Assembly (NCBI GenBank): GCA_025765615.1
Contig: JAIVFJ010000116.1
Coordinates: 144,435-208,434 of the forward strand
DNA from: Zopfochytrium polystomum
Taxonomy: Eukaryota > Chytridiomycota > Chytridiomycetes > Chytridiales > Chytridiaceae
Length of the DNA: 64,000 nt
Direction: 5' to 3'
Position numbers and translations under genes: made by a program. Every line of letters starts with the position of its first letter. The stretch's first letter is position 1. The notes below the pieces were generated by a model. The model did no database searches. It had not been told where the DNA came from and saw only the letters and a program-made list of their open reading frames with translations. Below are positions 22,052 to 32,900 of the stretch, piece by piece.

Positions 22052-22766
22052 ATGCTTTGCCAAAAACGGGAAGATGGGGAGGAACAAGCTGGGATGGTCC
22101 GGCGAGTCGGCAACGGATGGGAGGGCAATCAGTCAGAGATGCAAAGGTGTGCGAAGGTTAGTTTCTTCACCTTTTTTTCTTGCAGAGTCTCTCCGCGTGA
22201 ATCTCAATCTGTCGGTCGCGGTCGCTGTCTTTGTGCCTGTCTCTCTCTGCACACGCTCTCTCTCTCTTTTTCTCTTTCTCGTTCCACTCTCTCTATTCCA
22301 GCTCGTAGTCGCGGTCCTCGTCGTCGCCGCCGTTGTCAACTTCGTCACCGACTTGCTCCGTCGCCTTGAAGCCTTGAAGGAGCGGTTCGGGTCGAGCGGA
22401 TTGGACACCACAACACAGTTGCAAAAGTTGGTTGGTCGGTTGGCGTCCGGTGGCTGCTGGCGGCTGGCGACAGGACGCAGACCTCTTTTTTTTAAGTTTT
22501 TACTTCTCCTTGGGAACCACTCAATTTTTTGCTTTTCTTTTTTCGCTTTTTTTTTCTCTTTTCTTTCCTTCCTGTTTGGGGTGTCGACGTCTCCGTCTGT
22601 CCATGTTTCTTGCTCTCTTTGCCTTTGTCTCCCTCGATAGGCTTGCGACTTGGCAGTCGCGAGCTCTGCTTCTGCCCTTTTCAATGCCCTCTTGGCGATT
22701 TCATTCGGCCGCACACTCCCAAAAGGAACAGGGGAGGAAAAGACAACGGAAGCACGGCCAAACGAG

Positions 22767-22804
<38 letters not shown>

Positions 22805-22821
22805 GTCAGGCAGTCGAAATC
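22052..22821. other. intergenic with (CAGA)n repeat and pyrimidine-rich tracts
   Basis: About 770 bp between the Skt5-like start and the NDUFAF3 stop. It contains CT-rich stretches (22230-22300, 22510-22630) and the tetranucleotide repeat. Two short minus-strand stretches look faintly protein-like (NEIAKRALKRAEAELATAKS near 22660-22700 and a Gly/Asp/Glu-rich end near 22300-22360), but I could not join them with credible splice sites. Confidence 0.5.
22770..22807. repeat. (CAGA)n microsatellite
   Basis: Nine or so near-perfect CAGA units, just past the NDUFAF3 stop codon. Confidence 0.95.
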
Positions 22822-24123
22822 TCAGTTTTGTCTTCTTCTCTCAGCTCCGTCTTCTTCTCCTGCCACCCCCTTACCCACCACCACGCGCTCGCGCTGCAGA
22901 TCTACCAGCGGCCGGCCCGTCCGCCCCGATGTCGGCACGAGAGGGAGCAGCGCTGCAGCCACCCGGCGGCCTTCGCGCGAGAGTACGTTGTACGTGTTGG
23001 CCGCGTTCCTCTGCAGGCAACGACGACGATGATGATGATGGAGGGTGAATGGTGAATGGTGATGGGGGCAGTTACGATGGACATGCGCATGAGTAGATGC
23101 AACAAAACGAAAAAAAAAAAGAAAGAAAAAAAAAAAGAAAGTGGAAGAAGGGCCGGAAGGCGCAGGTGGTATGGAAGGCAACCAACTCACCGTCGCCATC
23201 ACCTCGACTTGCATTCCGAGGGAGTGAAAGTGCGACTTGAGGACGGGCGGCAGCACCTGCAGCTGCGGGCCCGTTCCGACGAAAACAATGTCCGGCGGGG
23301 GCGCGACAATCTCAAAGAGCTTGAACACGTCGGCCGTCCAACCGTGGAACACCGACGACGGGTTGTCCACAACGCGCGGGCCGGGCCCCGCCGCCGCAGC
23401 CGCCGCAGCCGCCGAGGCGCGCGACTCCTCCAGCAGAGCGTCCAGGGCCGCTTCGTCCGGCCCACCCACGCCATACTGCGGTGCGTCCCACAGGTAAACG
23501 CCCTGGTTCACGAGCACGACGGGTCCTGCGATGCGGAGATCGTCAACATCGAACCCTTCCGCCGTGACGCGCCGCACCTGGCGCCCCCCGCCCACCCCGC
23601 CAACCCCCAGCAGCCCGAACGCATCGCTGCCGTCTAGATCCACCGACTGAGCCGGTCCAAATTCGATCGTCCTCTTTGCCGCCGCCGCGTCCGTGGGAGG
23701 CGTCGCCGTCGTCGGCGGCGTCGTTGGCGCCCCCTTTAATGGCGAGGTCTGGCCAGGGTGAACGAGCGTGGCCCCTTCCTCCCGCGCGGATTCCGATGGC
23801 GGCGGTGGTGTCGGCGGGGGTGGCGGCCGGCTGACGGTTTTCCCGACGACTTTGGTTGCATACGCGGCGGCTGCAATGGCGAGCGGGGGGCGACGGCGCG
23901 GGATGCGCTCAAAGGGGAGTGATGGAAATTGTGAGCAGAAGGAGCGCTTGGCTGCGTGCGGCGGCGCGGAGACTGCTGCTGCGGCTGCTGCGGCTGTTGC
24001 CGTCGGCATTGGAAATATGGCTAACAGGCACGCGGGCGCAAGTGGCGATGCAGGAAGGAGGCGGAAGGCTGCCTGGCGATGGCCGAAAGTTGCGCCGGCG
24101 CAAAGCGATCGTTCCGCGTACAT
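22822..24123 (-). CDS. NDUFAF3: NDUFAF3, complex I assembly factor (Mth938/DUF498 domain)
   Basis: Two exons (23191-24123, 22822-23010) give 373 residues. A long Ala/Pro/Arg-rich N-terminus looks like a mitochondrial presequence plus linker. The conserved domain then starts: GFDVDDLRIAGPVVLVNQGV, later APPPDIVFVGTGPQLQVLPP, HSLGMQVEVMAT and, after the intron, RNAANTYNVLSREGRRVAAA. These are the beta-strand VGTG motif and the NAxxTYNxLxxEGR motif of NDUFAF3, which acts with NDUFAF4 early in complex I assembly. The start may instead be the Met at 24009, which also gives a presequence. The C-terminal tail after LLPLVPT is not conserved. Confidence 0.85.
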   Translation of the reverse strand: MYAERSLCAGATFGHRQAAFRLLPASPLAPACLLAIFPMPTATAAAAAAAVSAPPHAAKRSFCSQFPSLPFERIPRRRPPLAIAAAAYATKVVGKTVSRPPPPPTPPPPSESAREEGATLVHPGQTSPLKGAPTTPPTTATPPTDAAAAKRTIEFGPAQSVDLDGSDAFGLLGVGGVGGGRQVRRVTAEGFDVDDLRIAGPVVLVNQGVYLWDAPQYGVGGPDEAALDALLEESRASAAAAAAAAGPGPRVVDNPSSVFHGWTADVFKLFEIVAPPPDIVFVGTGPQLQVLPPVLKSHFHSLGMQVEVMATVSWLPSIPPAPSGPSSTFFFFFFLFFFRFVASTHAHVHRNCPHHHSPFTLHHHHRRRCLQRNAANTYNVLSREGRRVAAALLPLVPTSGRTGRPLVDLQRERVVVGKGVAGEEDGAERRRQN

Positions 24124-24218
24124 TGGAAATAAAAAAAAATAAGTTTGAAGGACCAGCTGATTGAATTATCAGCCGCCACACACAAAGAGACGAAGACAAA
24201 TGAGAAAATAAGTATGAC

Positions 24219-24257
<39 letters not shown>

Positions 24258-24326
24258 AAAGGGAGAAAGTCGACCACTCGAGCAGCCCAACGGCAACAAC
24301 CAACCAACACTAGAAAGCAAAAAAAG
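24124..24326. promoter_or_regulatory. divergent promoter region, NDUFAF3 / EndoU, with A-tract
   Basis: About 200 bp between two divergent start codons, so both promoters must lie here. It holds an A-run of about 33 nt (24220-24252), a possible nucleosome-excluding element. No TATA box stands out. Confidence 0.45.
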
Positions 24327-25827
24327 ATGGCGTCGTTCCTCCACAAGCTGGAAAGCTTCGTAGAAAAGGCCGCCGACATAGTGCACGAGGTCCAGAAGGG
24401 CGCTCACTTGGGCGGCGACTCCTCGTCGCATCAGCACCAGCAGCAACAACAGCAGCACACGCAGCAGCAGCAGCAGCAGCAGCAGCAGCCCTTCGGTCAG
24501 CCAACAAGCAGCGGGCCTAACCCGTACGGGAACCAACCCGTGTATGCTCCAGCCACCGCCAACCCGTCCCCGCCCAACCCGACACACCACGCACAGCCGT
24601 CCGCATGGGATCACTCACTGCCGGTGCACCAGTCCGACAATCAGCCCCACCCGCACCAGCATCTGCAGCAGCAGCAGCAGGCGCACCACCAGCAGCCAGA
24701 ACCTCAGCCGACCGGCCCGAGTCCTGCCCACGGACCCGTCCCTGATCCCACCCCGGAAGAGCTTCGAGACCTTTCGGCCGCCGCGCAGCGGATTTGGGAT
24801 CTAGACAGCTGCCGCTGGATGCCGGGGCGCGATTTTCAACTGAACCTGCAGAACAAGACCTGTGTGTCGGGAACAAGTTGGGTGCCACCGTTTTAGGGTC
24901 CCGCCCATTGCACCCCGTCCCCCACCGCTTGCTCAACGAAAGAACTTCCTCTCTTGATGAAATTCTAGGTGACGCTGCGCGCGAACCCCTGTTCAAGTAC
25001 ATCGACGTGAACAAGTTCAAGCAAACTCCAAGCTTCGATCTGTTCTACTTCCTGTTAAACGCCTACAACCCCGTTGACGGCGTCAAAGATGCGATTACTC
25101 CCGAGATTGCGTCGGCAGAGCGACGCTTCATTGACGAGATTGCAAAAACTGCGCCCATCATCTATCTGCACAAATACCTGGCTGCCCGAGGCCTCTGCGA
25201 TCGAAGCATGGAAGGCTTCAAGCAGGAGCTGCACAAAATCTGGTTTGAGGTGAGTTTACCGTGCTGCACTCGTCCACGGCTCTCTGACACGCACGCCCCC
25301 TCGTCAGCCATACCGGCGAGTCGTGGACGACGACAGCTCCAGTTTTCAACACACTTTTGTCGGCGAAATCCGCGCCGACAGAGATACGAACTGCTTGAAA
25401 GTTGTCGGGTTCCACAATTGTTCGTTGCACCACTTCTTTTCCAGTCTGCCACCTAACCGGCACCGTACTATCTATTCGACAAAAAGGGATCAAGTTCGTG
25501 CTTGAGGAACGACAGGGCCGAGCCGACTACCGTGGCTTCATTCTGCCGAAATCTCGAAAGGGTCGTGGAAACAACCCCACGGGAGAAGAACACGTCCTGT
25601 GTATCCAGCTCAGCTGGATGGGCGAGATCAAGAACGTGTCGAGCTTTTTCATCGGGACTAGCCCAGAATGTGAGGTCGCACTGTTCACTCTGTGCTTCAA
25701 AGCCGGCCAGGAAGATACGCCCACGCGGATTGTTGTTGACGATGTTGACTGTGCCGTCACAGTCAAAAAGTACCATTCTCAGCGTAAAGGCGACAAGATT
25801 GGGTCTGCATTCGTCGAGGTGATTTAA
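24327..25827 (+). CDS. EndoU-family poly(U)-specific endoribonuclease
   Basis: XendoU domain with an extended N-terminus. Residues 1-140 are a helical leader (FLHKLESFVEKAADIVHEVQ) followed by Gln/His/Pro-rich sequence with two polyQ tracts. The catalytic domain opens with QRIWDLDSCRWMPGRDFQL. It continues with REPLFKYIDVNKF, FLLNAYNPVDGVKD, RFIDEIAKTAPIIYLHKYL, the first catalytic His in SSSFQHTFVGEI, and the second in GFHNW. The domain ends ECEVALFTLCFKAG and GDKIGSAFVEV. The Trp of GFHNW is split by an intron (25420-25486): exon end 25419 supplies T and 25487 supplies GG. The enzymes cleave U-rich RNA and give 2',3'-cyclic phosphates. I see no signal peptide, so it is likely intracellular. 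Confidence 0.9.
24429..24490. repeat. CAG/CAA run encoding polyQ in the EndoU protein
   Basis: Imperfect CAG/CAA/CAC codons encode Gln/His-rich sequence with a run of nine Gln. A second, shorter run lies at 24663-24700. Confidence 0.9.
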
Positions 25828-25939
25828 AAACGAATGGACCTTGCTTGTGCGCAAGCGGCGTTTCGGGCTCTTCGTGTTCTCTTTTGCGGTTTCTCCCCAC
25901 CGTTTTACTTGTGTCCAACAGAGAACGGGAATTTTCAAC

Positions 25940-27918
25940 ATGTCGGCCACTGCGAAACTGCTCCGCAAGCCGCGATCGCCGCGATCGCCGTTCTCTCCAG
26001 TTCGTTGTGTCCCCAACTTCCCGCACCACCCACTCCGCACCCCGCAACCACACGCTCTTCCGATCACGATCACGCTGCAGTTCCAGCGTCGCTCCATCCT
26101 CTCCGTGCTGCAACGTATCATTTCCGCCCGCTCCTCCGCGCGAACGGGCCTAGCGTCCGCGAAAAACCTCTCCCCGCCAGAGCGCCCCGTCGACGCCGCC
26201 ACGAACGGCTGGAGGACCCTCTCGTTTGGCGATGGTGCGGAGGGCAAGCTCGGCTTGGGTGGGACAGATACGCACGACGCTGCTGTGGTCATTCCGGCGA
26301 TGGAAGGCTGTCGAGGTGAGTAGAGGAGGAGGGGTTCTGCAGTGAGAATCCTGTTTGTTCTCATCTACGCCTATCTGCTGGCTGCAACACGATGAAAAAG
26401 TGCTGGCTATCTCTTGCGGGGTGAGCAACTACGATGGATGCGGGAACGCGGCTCTTGGCAAGCGCTAAAAAAAAATGGAATAACGAAAGGTGCACCACTC
26501 CGCCGCTGTGCTCGCCCCTCCGAACGACCCCGTTGAACCAGGAGGGAACGTCTTTGGATGGGGGTCGAATTATTATGGGTAAGGCACTTATGCTACCGGT
26601 TCTCCCCATTTAACCACCCAACTCCCCAGGCAAGCAGGGCTCATGGCCGATTCCCGTTTCAACACGCTCGACTCCATGTCTTCGGAGGAGGAAGAAACCG
26701 ACATTGTCGAGGTGCCGAGCGCGATCAACGCGCTGGATTTGTCGGTGTCGACGAAACCCTCGGAGCTGTCGGCGTTCGAGCGGTTTGCGGACGTCTCGTG
26801 CGGATACTTCCACTCGGTCGCGGTTTCGGTCAAGGGCTCGGTTTGGACCTGGGGCGCCGGCATTTTGGGTGAGCAACTTGGCGCTAAAGGGCGAAGGGCG
26901 AGGCCAAAGCATGGAAGAACTAAGTACATCGGTACCCTTGGTCACCAGGCCACGGCAACGAGCTGTACGATTCGAACGCGATGCAGGTTAAGTTCTTTGG
27001 CTCTGTCAAACGGCGCGTGCTGCAGGCACGTGCCGCCGGCCACACGACTGTCTGCCTCGCCGCTCGCTCGGACGCCGCCGGCCCCGACACCGACGCCGTG
27101 CAGCCACCGCGCGAGGTCTACCTCTGGGGCTACTTACTCGACCCCAGCGGGAAGCGGCAAAAGGCGCTTGCGCCCGTGCTCCTAGCGGACTCGGTCCGCG
27201 CCTTTGCGGCGATCCATCGCGTCGACGTGGCGCAGGGCGGCCTCGTGAGCGTCACGGGCACGCTCAGAGCGACGGCGGGGGACGCGATCCTGACGTACGG
27301 GCACAACGATGACGCGCTCCTGGAAACCGAGCCGACGTACCCCATTTTCGAGGAAATCAAGGAAATGACCTCGGTGTACCCGCACGAGCCTACCGGATCG
27401 ATCGATTTGGCCGCCGCGGGGGTCAAGGCTGAGGATGTGGCCCAGTTTGAGGTTTGGAAAGGTGAGTTGGGATGCGTAAAATGTGTGTGTCGTCTCCTTT
27501 GTTGTTGTTTTTTTTCATTTATTTTTTTTTTTTGTGTTGGGGGAACCTTCAAGCTGATACGCATCCACACACACAAACTGAAACGTAAACGGAACTAGGG
27601 GTGGGCCTTGTCGTGACAAAGTCCGGTGACGTTCTCAGCTGCAAACTCGCTCCAACCTTGCCCGCAGGGTCCAGCCTGAAGCTGGCGCGAGTCGACCTCG
27701 GGTTCGGTGTCAGACAGATAGCGGTGGGGGGCAAGGTTGGGGTACTGGTCCTGTCCTCAGACGACGGGATGATCCGGCGGTACGTATCCGTGGAAGAGTT
27801 GCTCCTTCGCAGAGGCGGCGAAGGCGGCGGCGGCGTCATTGTGGTCCCTTTGGGTGGGCTGAAGGTCGCGTGCGGGTGGAGTCATGGACACGTCAGCGGT
27901 TTCTGGAGGAGCGGATAA
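25940..27918 (+). CDS. RCC1-repeat protein, probably mitochondrial (RCC1L/Fmp25-like)
   Basis: Starts MSATAKLLRKPRSPRSP, basic and Ser-rich, which suits a mitochondrial presequence. Then RCC1-type blade signatures appear across several exons: TLSFGDGAEGKLGLGG, VLAISCGVSNYDGCG, GNVFGWGSNYYG, FADVSCGYFHSVAVSVKG followed by SVWTWGAG, EVYLWGYLLDP, and finally LKVACGWSHGH. Some blades are degenerate and the protein is shorter than nuclear RCC1-type exchange factors with full repeats. Mitochondrial members such as RCC1L and Fmp25 act in mitoribosome or complex III biogenesis; which role applies here cannot be told. Splicing between 26310 and 26640 is through small exons and is the weakest part of the model. 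Confidence 0.65.
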
Positions 27919-28051
27919 TTAAATATCTCCGTCCGCACTTTTTGTCTTCATAATCCTAATGCGGTTGTCCGGCCGAAATTAAGCCGACATCCATCGAACA
28001 AACCAAAAAAAAAAAAAAAAGAAAAAAAAAAGCAGCAACAGAAAGGAACAC

Positions 28052-29767
28052 ATGATCGCACACAACGACGGCGTCAGCAGCAGCAGCGGTGCGGGGACTG
28101 GGACTGGCACAGGCGGTGGGGTCGAGCCCTGGGCGGACCCGGCCGCGATCACGATCGAAACACCTCGTGGCGTCACGCTGGAAGCGGTTGCTTACGGCCG
28201 CTGGCGGCCGCCCGCCGGCCGCATCGCTGCTTCCCGCCCGGCCGCCGCCGCCGCAGCTGCCTCGCCGTCTCCGTTGCGGTTCCTGGCTTTCCACGGCGTG
28301 CGTCCCTCGTTGTTGTTACCGTCGTGCTATTTTTTTTTTTTTTTTTTTCTATTTTGGGAGGAAAACAGATGAGCCTCCGCCAACCTTCCCGCTGAAAACT
28401 CGGCGCTTACCATCACTCTCCCCCCCACCCCGAATGGCGCGAATAAAAACAGTTTCTAGACAACAGCGGGACTTGGAATGCGTTTCTGCAAGAGTTTTAC
28501 CAGCAGGACCCCGATGCTCCCACTCTGGTTGCTGTAGGTTCGTCAAGTCCCCTTTCCTCCCCGTCCCCCGCCACCCCTTGCAACCGTCTCATTCCACACT
28601 GAGCGTCTTCCAACCAGATTTTGCCGGCCACGGACGTTCGTCTCACCGGTGAGAAAGTATACTGTTTGACTCTCATTTAGGGCTCGAGTAAGCCGTAACA
28701 GGAGTGTTAAACAGATCCAAGGACGCCAATTACATATTTATGAACTACGTGACAGAGATGCTTCACGTCGCGGACGCCCTTGGTTTGTAAAAGACTTTGA
28801 TTCCTCCAAAGACATGATCGTTTTAACGTGGAGGAAACGTGAACAAACCAGGCTGGGACACATTCGGAATTCTCGCCCATTCTATGGGTGGCGGAGTTGG
28901 AACGTTCATAGCATGCGTAGCACCCGAAAGGTCTGTTGTCCGAGCAACCCGGCAGCCAAAACAGTGCCGCCGCGCGCGGGTCCCCTTCCCTTTCTGAACA
29001 AAAATTGTTTCCAACAGGGTGACCCATCTCATAGTCGTGGAAGGCCTCGGTCCGCTCACCACACCCTCCGCTCGGCAAGACATGGTCAGCTTCGTGAACG
29101 CGCGGTACAAAGTCAACGGCCCGAAGGCGGTCTTCCCGACGCGCGAGGCCGCCGCCGAGGCCCGGATCCGCGGAGTGCGGAGCCGCATCTCCAAAGCCGC
29201 CGTCATGCACCTGCTGGAACGCGGCCTCGAGCCCGCCTCCGCGGAAGGGGAAGGGTTCGTGTGGTCGTCCGACCCCCGCGCCCGCGCCGGCCAGCCTAGC
29301 TACTTGCGCGAAGAGGAGCTGTGGAAGCTCCTCAACGCGATCCGCAGCCCTGTGCTGGCCATCTGGGGCAGAGCCTCGTGGGAGCGGATGGGGGTCGTGG
29401 CGAGGGCCGCAAACATTCCGCGGGGATGTTGGGTGTCGCTGATGGACGGTCCGCACCACTTGCATTTGGAGGTAAGGGGGGGTCGGGTGCGGGTTCTCTT
29501 TCTCGACTTTGTGGACCCGGGGGGTGGCCAGGGCGGATGCTGTCGTCAATTTATATATCCGGCTCTTCTGTTGTTTTTTTTTTTATCCTACAGGAGGAAA
29601 CGGCGGGGCTCTGCGCGGCAGAAGTCCTCCATTGGATCAAAGCGCAGACCGACGGCGAGCGGGCGGCGTGGGTGAAGAGCGGTCCTCCCCGATCGCCCGC
29701 CGCCGCGGCGACGAACCTGGAGAGACTGTTTGTGGAAAGCTTGGCGCCCGTCGAGGGAAAGCTTTGA
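28052..29767 (+). CDS. alpha/beta hydrolase, SERHL-like
   Basis: Multi-exon hydrolase of the serine-hydrolase-like (SERHL) group. N-terminal ITIETPRGVTLEAVAYG precedes LRFLAFHG and WLDNSGTWNAF, the strand beta3 and oxyanion region. DFAGHGRSSHR follows. The nucleophile elbow reads ILAHSMGGGVGTF, with Ala in place of the usual first Gly of GxSxG. The cap and C-terminal half lies in one long exon (VTHLIVVEGLGP, then PVLAIWGRASWERMG). DGPHHLHLE provides the catalytic His. The substrate is unknown; SERHL proteins are peroxisomal or cytosolic in animals. An A/T-rich tract before 28052 and T-runs in introns flank it. Confidence 0.8.
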
Positions 29768-29942
29768 CACTGCAGCTTTTTTTCGGGGGAGAGGAGGAAA
29801 GAGGCGGCGTTGGCGCGCGCGGCTTGTGGGTGACCTCTTCGTTATACATTGGGAAAACGCAGTCCCTCTTGGCAAGCTTCACTTTTTTTTTTTTTTTGTT
29901 TTTGTTTAGTTGTTTCGTCAATACCCAATCAATCAAGCAAAA

Positions 29943-32900
29943 ATGTCGGCGCACGGCCCTCGCTTCCCGCCGCCGTCGGTCCTCGCGTCGGCGGCTGCGG
30001 CCGCCGACATCGTCGACGACGAGCGCTCGGCTCGGCTCAAGAGCAACCTCATGGCGGTCGTCCGCGCCGCCCTGGATCGCCATTCGACGCTCAAGGGTAA
30101 GGGAAAGCAACAACAACAACACGCAACCCCACCGCCTCCGCCGCCCGACCATGGCGACAGCGACGTGCTCCAGCACCAGCGGCAGCAGCAGCAGCAGCAG
30201 CAGCAGCACCGGCGCCCGTCGTCCGCGTCGTTCACGTCGTCCCTCACCCTTGTCCCGCCGTCGGAACCAGACGTCCCGATGCTTCCAGCCACCCCTTTGG
30301 CCAACGCTCTGGCCGTCGCCTCCTCCTTCTCGAATGAGCTTGGCGCAATGATATCACACGCCCTCGTCCTCCATCTCGCGCGATCGCTCGTCATCATCCA
30401 TGCTGCCCTGTCGGCCCTCGCCGTCTCCGGAAGCAGCGTAGCGCTCAACGCTGACCACACGTCGGAGCTTCGTGCCGAGATGGTTGCCCTGATACTGCTT
30501 CCGTTTGTTGGGTCCAGGGTGAGGCATCTTTCGTTTCCTGACAAGCACGAGTTGTTTGCGTCTAACCCCCCCAACTTTTCAGACTCAGACCGTCTCTGGT
30601 GCCTCCCTCAAAACCTTTTTGAGTGGTTGCAAAGCATTCTTTTCCCAATTCGTCGTTGCGGACGAAGCATCGTTCGATGCCCTTATCCAGCTGGACTATG
30701 AAGTGACAGCCATGATCCCAGCCGTCGCGTGCCACGTGGATGAGAACTGCCTGGAGTGCATGGTGAGCGTAACCAAAATTGTTTCCGTTTTCTTTGGTAT
30801 TCAAACTTTTGCGAACAGAGGTTTCGAATTCTGCTGTCGTTTTTCTATCGTTGGAAGGACGAACACGAGGTGAAGGGCCCATTTCTTCAAGAGCGACAAA
30901 GGAACTGAAGCGAGTTTTGCCAGTTTTCTCTCTTTAGCTATGAAGAGAAGTGCATTGCCTCGCTGAATCTTCAAACGCCAACGACGTTGCGCGCAGCAAA
31001 GTTGATGATCAGCGACATTGCAACCCGGCCACCGCTTTTGCACAGCAAGGAATGCTTGTCATTTTACGCTCACAGAAGCATTCAAGAAACCGTTCACTCC
31101 CATATGCGAATGACGGCCTTAGCGTTGGCGGTGGCTCCGAGCTTCCGTTCAAACACCGCCCCGCCAGAGGCCGTTTTCAATTCGTTTTTGGAGTTCGGCA
31201 TCGACCGTGCCCTTGAGCGGCAGCCTCAGCAAACTCAGCCCTCTGCGAACGCAAAAGAGCCCCTCAATGATGTTACCACCCCCGCTGACATTTCGGTGGA
31301 CTTTTACGCTCCGCATCACCAAGAAACTGTTGATGTTCTCTTGAAAGGTTCTGCAACGGGCTCTGTCTGGACCGTAAGAACTCAAGAGCGGGCCTTGGAT
31401 AACTTTTTAAGTATCTTATTTCTTGCAGGTTCATTTTCACGACAGGGCAGAGAAGGCGATTCGCCGGCTGGCGAAAAAGAATCAAGGCGCCCTCATTCCA
31501 GTTCTCAAGAATATTCAAATGGTTGCCGAAGGGGTATGGACACCCAGCATCGCGGCGAGCTTGGTTGCACCAGGTTGTCCCATCGCCATTTTCGAGTGCA
31601 AAGTTCTTGTGAGTGAAGAACCCCTGTTGATGATGTAGTATTGATGTATATTTTACCAGAACAATCTTCGGGTCGTTTGGCAAGTCGACGTTACGTACCT
31701 CGAAGCCATATCAATGCACTCTCAGGTCATAAAAATCTGGTGCATTGGGAATCACTCCGACGTCGATAATGTTGTTAAGTATATTGAGGCGGCTCAGCGC
31801 GTTTACTCCCAGGAGCACATTCTCCGTTGCAAACGTCGCAACTTTTCTGGTGGTCTTGCAGTTCCAGTGACATGGGAAGACGACGGAGGCGATTCCCATC
31901 ACGTTGTTCGATTGGACTCGTTCCACGATGCAGACCCTAACGAGGCGCTCCGAATGCATGAGATGGCAGTTACGGCCAAATTTATTCCTCTTTCGAAGGT
32001 TGGTGGCTTGAAGGAGATCATTAGCGAGAAAAATGCCCCACTCACGATCCACAGGTGTTCATGCGATGGCTGCTGGCAGGATCGGGTGCACCCACTGATT
32101 GCGAATTTCCTTTTGCTGTCAGCCAGCAAGAACACGAAATACTAGCCCACACTAAGTCCCTCATTATATGCGGGCGGTCAGGAACTGGAAAGACGAGTTG
32201 TCTCGTTTTTCGGCTGTTGGCTCAGTTCCATGCACGAAATGTGCAAAATGACCTCGACAATGAATCCGCGAACAGGACAAAACAACGGCCACGTTTCCGC
32301 CAAATATTTTTGACGGCTTCACCGAAATTTTGCAACAGGGTGAAAAGATACTACAATCAACTCCGCACATCACTAGCTCCTCCAGCCCGACCGCTGCACG
32401 AGATTGAGGAGATCCTCAAAAAACTTTCAGACAAGTCGAGCACCTCTGTTGGCAACGTAGAATACGAAGACGACAACGCGATGGTCGATTTGACATCAAC
32501 TCAGGGGGCAGACGATGGAGCTCTTTTAGACTTGGACGACGGCTCCTCAGAGCTGCCGAATTCGTTTGCTGACATTCCTGATTCGGAGTTTCCAATTTTC
32601 GTTCACTACAAAAAGTTTATCTCAATGCTCCGCATTCATGTCGGAATCGCCGACGATTACGACGTTTCACAAGCAAATGTAGAGGCGGCTGCTGACCGAA
32701 GCGCAGACTTCCACCGGTTTCAAAACATATTCAAGTCTTTGCCAAAGAATATGACCAATGGAATCGATGAGTGGTTGGCCTTCAACGAGATTATGGGGGT
32801 AATTAAGGGGACCGAGTTAGCTGCTCGATCGCTTGAGGGCTGCCTCACTCGTGAACAATACCTGAACGTCAGCGTCCGGGCTCATGCTGTCTTTACGCAT

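Noticed and set aside
20531..22128. Plus-strand open frames opposite the Skt5-like gene
   Set aside because: They are antisense shadows of the Pro/Gly-rich N-terminus and show no conserved motif.
22290..22720. Possible small minus-strand gene between Skt5-like and NDUFAF3
   Set aside because: Two short protein-like stretches exist, but no ATG or splice pair joins them and the tract between is purine-rich low complexity.
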